From NCBI GenBank assembly GCA_002841625.1, contig PHAG01000010.1, positions 1 through 60,083 on the forward strand: a stretch of DNA of 60,083 nt, in the 5' to 3' direction. Position 1 is the stretch's first letter. Every line of letters starts with the position of its first letter. Both the position numbers and the translations under genes were made by a program. The notes below the pieces were generated by a model. That model saw nothing but the letters and a program-made list of their open reading frames with translations, did not search any database and had not been told where the DNA came from. Below are positions 56,103 to 60,083 of this stretch, piece by piece. The stretch is from Firmicutes bacterium HGW-Firmicutes-1. Lineage in GTDB: Bacteria > Bacillota > Clostridia > Lachnospirales > Vallitaleaceae.

Positions 56103-57398
56103 ATGAAGAAGGATCATGATAAAAAATATTGGTATAAACTTGATAATGCAGGTAAATTATATCCCTCCATCGTTTCTACTAGAATGTCTACAGTATTTAG
56201 AATGAGTATTGAACTATTAGAAGACGTTGATGCAAAAGCTTTACAAGCAGCAATCAGTCAAATTATAGAAAGATTCCCGTATTTCAAGGTAAACTTACGT
56301 AGGGGATTGTTTTGGTATTATTTTGAATACAGCGATAAACATCCTAAAATTGAAAAAGAAAAATACTACCCAAGTATGTTTATGAAATATAAGAAGAAAA
56401 AAACCTTTCCCTTTAGAATTCTTTATTATAATAACTATATAAATGTTGAATTTAGTCATAGTATTGCAGATGGATCAGGTGCAATTACCTTTTTAAAGAC
56501 GCTGCTAATTCAATATTTTAAAATAAAGAAGCATATTATATGTGAAGAATTAGTTGGAGCAATTGACATTCATACACCTGTTGACCCTTTAGAGTTTGAA
56601 GATTCATTTAATAAATACTATAAAAAAGAAATTCCTATTGCAAAAAGAAATCGAAAGGCTGTACATTTCCCATTTCCACTTATAGAAAAGGGGAAGTATA
56701 TTTTGTTAACGGGTATAGTTCCAATAGAATCAATTAAAAAACAAGCAAAATTACTAGGCTGCACAATTACACAACTCGTTACGGCTTATTATTTTGATGC
56801 AATACAAGAATATATTATGGGATTAAATAAAAAAGATAAAAAGAAGATGATCGGGAGAATTGTAATAAATATGCCCGTAGATCTTAGGCAAATGTTTCCA
56901 TCAAAGTCACTCAAAAACTTCTTCATTTCCATTACACCAGAAATTGATTTAAGATTAGGAACCTACAGAATTGAAGAAATTGTTGATTATTTGAAAAGCT
57001 ATATGAATATTCATATAAATGAAAAAACAATAAGTAAATACATTTCTAGAAATGTTAAAAATGAAAAGAAGATATTGATACGAATTTTACCGTTATGGTT
57101 TAAAAATCTAATTATGCCAACGATTTATAGTCGCTTTGGTGAACGAGGTTATACGAGTAGTATTTCGAATTTGGGGATTATTAAGCTTCCAAAGGAAATT
57201 GAGGAGTATGTCCATAAATTTGAAATTTTTCCACCTCCAAGCATTGAAAATAAAATCAAACTTGCTATTGTTACCTACAGAGATAATATGATGCTATGCT
57301 TTGGTTCCACAGTATACAATACTGAAGTTGAAAAAATATTTTTTAGAAAAATCAGAAAATTAGGAATACCAGTTAAAATTGAAACAAATATGAGGTGA
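56103..57398 (+). CDS. Condensation/alcohol-acetyltransferase-like acyltransferase
   Basis: A 431-aa protein related to the CoA-dependent acyltransferase superfamily. The catalytic motif HxxxDG is present as FSHSIADGSGAITF (about residue 121). The N-terminus WYKLDNAGKLYPSIVS and the late NMPVDLRQMFPSKSLKNFF are typical of the alcohol acetyltransferase-like group in Clostridia. The start is ATG 56103, six nucleotides after AGGTG; a GTG at 56094 overlaps that site. It is followed after 6 bp by the DUF6320 gene. Substrate unknown. Confidence 0.75.
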   Translation: MKKDHDKKYWYKLDNAGKLYPSIVSTRMSTVFRMSIELLEDVDAKALQAAISQIIERFPYFKVNLRRGLFWYYFEYSDKHPKIEKEKYYPSMFMKYKKKKTFPFRILYYNNYINVEFSHSIADGSGAITFLKTLLIQYFKIKKHIICEELVGAIDIHTPVDPLEFEDSFNKYYKKEIPIAKRNRKAVHFPFPLIEKGKYILLTGIVPIESIKKQAKLLGCTITQLVTAYYFDAIQEYIMGLNKKDKKKMIGRIVINMPVDLRQMFPSKSLKNFFISITPEIDLRLGTYRIEEIVDYLKSYMNIHINEKTISKYISRNVKNEKKILIRILPLWFKNLIMPTIYSRFGERGYTSSISNLGIIKLPKEIEEYVHKFEIFPPPSIENKIKLAIVTYRDNMMLCFGSTVYNTEVEKIFFRKIRKLGIPVKIETNMR

Positions 57399-57404
57399 TA
57401 AAAA

Positions 57405-58133
57405 ATGGCATATTGTCCTAAATGTGGTGTAGAATTAGATTCCTATATTAAAAACTGTCCCCTTTGTGAATTCCCCATACCAGATATTGGAGAAGAGGAT
57501 ATGGGATTAGAAGGAAAAGGTACTCATAAATATCCGAATGCTATTAGCACTTATCGTAGAGACTATAGAGTGATTAAAAATAAAATATTCTTTTCTTTTG
57601 TCTTAATTGTTATAAGTACCATTATTATATTAGCAGTGCTTAAGCTGGTTTATCCTGCAAGTACGCATATAGCCAATTATGTGTTAATCATTATTATTGC
57701 AATTTTGTTTTATATGTTTTTCTTTTTTTCATATTTAAAATCCGCCTATAATGTAATCGGAATATTGCTAACGACTGTATTCTTGACATATGCCATCGAT
57801 TATCAAGTTGGAACGATAGGTTGGGCGTACTCATATGCGTTGCCGATAGTTGCTATATTATATGTGGACATTACTATTTTCAGAGCCCTCTATAAAGTAA
57901 GCAAGCATAAAAATCAATTTATTTATGTTCCATCTGTTTGTTTGTTGTTTATTAGTATCTTATGCGTAGGGATAGATGCTGTAATTTCTAGAAACATAAA
58001 AGGAGATATTCATTTATCTTGGTCACTAATTGTTCTTATCTGTGGTGGAGCAATTGCATTTACCGTGCTAGGTATTTATCATGGATTACCGGAGAAAAGC
58101 AAGGCATGGTTAAAAAGAAAATTACATGTGTAG
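57405..58133 (+). CDS. Zinc-ribbon membrane protein, DUF6320 type
   Basis: A 242-aa protein. The N-terminal zinc ribbon is YCPKCGVELDSYIKNCPLCEFPIP (two CxxC pairs, residues 3-20). After a charged stretch there are about six transmembrane segments (residues 67-232). This family typically follows the HxxxDG acyltransferase gene in Clostridia, as here. Function not known. Confidence 0.75.
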   Translation: MAYCPKCGVELDSYIKNCPLCEFPIPDIGEEDMGLEGKGTHKYPNAISTYRRDYRVIKNKIFFSFVLIVISTIIILAVLKLVYPASTHIANYVLIIIIAILFYMFFFFSYLKSAYNVIGILLTTVFLTYAIDYQVGTIGWAYSYALPIVAILYVDITIFRALYKVSKHKNQFIYVPSVCLLFISILCVGIDAVISRNIKGDIHLSWSLIVLICGGAIAFTVLGIYHGLPEKSKAWLKRKLHV

Positions 58134-58154
58134 ATTTGTAAAAGGAGTGTTACT

Positions 58155-59876
58155 ATGGTAGATAAAATAAAAAAAGCTTTCATAAAATTAGTTAAGAAAT
58201 TAAAAAATAGTGTTGAGAGATTTCCAGAAACAATTATTATTACTGTTGTATTTGTAGTGATGGCAATCTATACAAATCATTCAACGAACGAAGCAATAGA
58301 AAATATTCTTATGGCATTAATACTCGGAATGCCAATATCAGCAACCATTGTACTTCTTGTTGAGAGATATGGTTGGAAGCTTAACTGGAGGTTTCTCCTA
58401 GATGCAATCTTAGTTATTGGGTTACTATTATTTTATTTAATGATACCAGAGACGCTTGGACAGAAGTTTATGGTTCGATATGCATCTGCTATAGTGGTTT
58501 TTTGTCTGCTATTTACATTGGTACCATATTATTTCAGGAGAAGAACATACGCAATTTATTGTATTAAATTATTAACCTCTTTTCTTGTGACCTATTTATA
58601 TACATTTGTTCTTTTTGCTGGCATATCGGCAATGATTTTTACTGTTGATCAGTTATTTAATTTAGAATTAAATGGGGAGATATATGCGGATTTACTCATA
58701 ATAACAACAGGGTTCTTTGGCGTGACCTATTTTCTAGGTAGCATTCCATTCGTAAGGTCGGAAATGACATTGGAAGATTATCCCAAAGTGTTCAAGGTGT
58801 TATTTGTATCTATTGTAATGCCGTTATTAACTGCATATACTGTCATACTTTATGCCTATTTTATAAAAATACTATTTAATAGAAGCTGGCCAGATGGTTT
58901 GGTTGGGAATCTTGTTTTATGGTATGGATGGATTGCTATTATCATTTTATTCTGTATTTTTGATTTTGGAGAAAAAAAGACATGGACAGGCTTTTTTAAA
59001 AGGATATTTCCTATCGCCTTTATCGTTCCGTTAGGCATGCTCATTAGTACTATATGGATTCGAACCAATAACTATGGCTTAACGGTGCTTCGATATTATG
59101 TATGGATGGCTGCGCTATGGTTTCTAATAGTAGTGATCTACTTGATAATCAATAAAAGACTATATTCAACATTTGTGATTGTGTCATTAATTGTGTTTAT
59201 TTTGATTTCTGCATTTGGGCCAATGAATGGATTTGAGATGAGCATTAGAAGTCAGAATAATCGCCTAGAAAAGCTTTTAATCAAAAACGATATGTTAGCC
59301 AATGGTCAAATCGTTAAGGATGCGTCCTTGCCAGAAGATGAGAAGGAAAAGATTAACTCCATATTGAATTATATGAATAATATTGAGGCTATAAATAGAG
59401 TCAAATATGTACCAGAAGATTTCGAATTAAAAGATACAAAAGCAATATTTGGGTTCCCGTATCTTTTTGTAGATGGATGGGAACAGGAGCATTATAATTA
59501 TTATTTTGATAATTTTAATACGATTGTTGATACATCTAAATATGAATATATAATAAACTTTTTTATTTCAGAGGGGCAAATGCCATATGAAATAAACAAT
59601 GATTCCTTATCAATTCAGTTTACTGAAGAAAAGATGTTGAGCATTTCATATAAGAATGAAATCATTCTAAAGGAAAATTTAGGCGAAGTAATATTTTCAC
59701 TTCATGAAAAGCTGCAAAACAAAACAGTTAGTAGTCAAGATGAGTTATCGTATACCTTTAAAACAGAGAAGGCAACGATTGTCTTAGAACTAAACAATTT
59801 ATATGGTAGCATTGTTGATAATAATGAAGCTCAAATAGATTCGATTCAAGGGAAAATATGGGTTGATATACATTAA
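58155..59876 (+). CDS. DUF4153 family membrane protein
   Basis: A 573-aa protein. The first ~360 residues hold about ten hydrophobic segments in the DUF4153 pattern (RYASAIVVFCLLFTLVPYYF, YTFVLFAGISAMIFTVDQLF, YFLGSIPF). The C-terminal ~200 residues are hydrophilic and probably extracytoplasmic. Third gene of the acyltransferase-DUF6320-DUF4153 set; a transport or envelope role is possible but not shown. Confidence 0.78.
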   Translation: MVDKIKKAFIKLVKKLKNSVERFPETIIITVVFVVMAIYTNHSTNEAIENILMALILGMPISATIVLLVERYGWKLNWRFLLDAILVIGLLLFYLMIPETLGQKFMVRYASAIVVFCLLFTLVPYYFRRRTYAIYCIKLLTSFLVTYLYTFVLFAGISAMIFTVDQLFNLELNGEIYADLLIITTGFFGVTYFLGSIPFVRSEMTLEDYPKVFKVLFVSIVMPLLTAYTVILYAYFIKILFNRSWPDGLVGNLVLWYGWIAIIILFCIFDFGEKKTWTGFFKRIFPIAFIVPLGMLISTIWIRTNNYGLTVLRYYVWMAALWFLIVVIYLIINKRLYSTFVIVSLIVFILISAFGPMNGFEMSIRSQNNRLEKLLIKNDMLANGQIVKDASLPEDEKEKINSILNYMNNIEAINRVKYVPEDFELKDTKAIFGFPYLFVDGWEQEHYNYYFDNFNTIVDTSKYEYIINFFISEGQMPYEINNDSLSIQFTEEKMLSISYKNEIILKENLGEVIFSLHEKLQNKTVSSQDELSYTFKTEKATIVLELNNLYGSIVDNNEAQIDSIQGKIWVDIH

Positions 59877-59898
59877 TATCCATCAGGCTTAACCTAAT

Positions 59899-59934
59899 GA
59901 AGGAGTCCTCTATCATAAATAAAGGGCTTCTTTT
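59899..59934 (+). terminator. Terminator after the DUF4153 gene
   Basis: GAAG-GTCCT pairs with AGGGC-TTC with a small bulge, followed by TTTT, 22 bp beyond the stop codon. Confidence 0.55.
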
Positions 59935-59940
59935 GCATTA

Positions 59941-60083
59941 TTTAAGAGAAACGAGAATTTTAAGTCTCCATAGCCGTTTTTCCTTTACGATGAAAGTTCT
60001 GCAAAAGAAATTGGGAAAAGCGGCATAAAGTAAGCGAGAATTTTAAGTCTCAATAGCCGATTTTCCTATTACGATGAAAGTTC
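59941..60083 (+). repeat. 83-88 bp hairpin repeat family, locus 3 (array cut by window edge)
   Basis: Two units with an 83-bp period: TAGCCG at 59971 and at 60054, each preceded by CGAGAATTTTAAGTCTC and followed by ...TTACGATGAAAGTTC. The unit GAAATTGGGAAAAGCGGCA is between them. The array runs past the right edge, so its length is unknown. Confidence 0.75.

Noticed and set aside
55859-60083. CRISPR array reading of the 83-84 bp repeats
   Set aside because: Conserved blocks are long and hairpin-forming, the variable cores are near-identical within a locus instead of unique, and no cas gene is present.
59959-60083. Short peptide frame MKVLQKKLGKAA within the repeat
   Set aside because: The frame ends after five codons in the gyrB-recF copy and has no ATG in the 55.9-kb array, so it is not conserved as a coding sequence.

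Overview
This window is the replication-origin region of a low-GC Gram-positive bacterium. It most likely belongs to the anaerobic Clostridia, close to Lachnospirales or Cellulosilyticaceae; the sequence does not fix the genus. Four things support this: the gene order yaaA-dnaN-dnaA | oriC | rpmH-rnpA-yidD-yidC-jag-mnmE-mnmG-rsmG-noc-parA-parB, AT-rich codon use, oxygen-sensitive enzymes (a glycyl radical enzyme and a two-subunit Fe-S fumarase), and families common in Clostridia (DUF4446, DUF6320, DUF4153, T-box serS). Core genes point away from oriC: those left of about 18.7 kb are on the minus strand and most of those to the right are on the plus strand.

Left arm (1-18.7 kb, minus strand). 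The left edge holds a tRNA-Ser(GCU) with a textbook promoter, followed by leader sequence typical of an rRNA operon that continues outside the window. Next come a nucleoside uptake locus (BMP-type lipoprotein, then yjjI-yjjW-nupO-nupP-nupQ), fumarase beta and alpha subunits, gyrA, gyrB, recF, yaaA, dnaN and dnaA. A YjjI-type glycyl radical enzyme and its activase sit inside the nucleoside transporter operon, recalling the E. coli yjjI-yjjW pair beside the deo genes.

Origin and right arm core (18.7-36 kb). The dnaA-rpmH gap carries a cluster of DnaA boxes. Noc and ParA/ParB are each accompanied by their own DNA sites: two TATTTCCTGGGAAATA boxes (one upstream of noc, one at 36.4 kb) and two perfect 16-bp parS sites upstream of parA. 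Between noc and parA lie a GNAT protein, an anchored alpha/beta hydrolase, a DegS/DegU-like two-component pair and about 2.2 kb of AT-rich DNA with no convincing gene.

Housekeeping and signalling (35-46.4 kb): a HAD phosphatase, an HD-GYP protein, a T-box-controlled serS, an ArsR-type regulator, a second HD protein with a degenerate metal motif, a hemolysin III family membrane protein, rsmA, a 420-aa unknown protein with an NTQ repeat, and a minus-strand PadR-DUF1700-DUF4097 cassette.

Fatty acid synthesis (46.5-55 kb): one operon, fabH-acpP-fabD-fabG-fabF-accB-fabZ-accC-accD-accA, behind a promoter overlapped by two FabT-like palindromes. No fabT or enoyl reductase gene is present. The right end has a lipase-like hydrolase and a three-gene set (HxxxDG acyltransferase, zinc-ribbon DUF6320, DUF4153 membrane protein).

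Intergenic repeats are conspicuous: (i) an 83-88 bp tandem hairpin repeat at three loci, (ii) a ~152-bp long-hairpin element in two copies, each embedded at a gene's terminator, (iii) a double-hairpin element in three copies, and (iv) a 477-bp segment bounded by ~59-bp inverted repeats.
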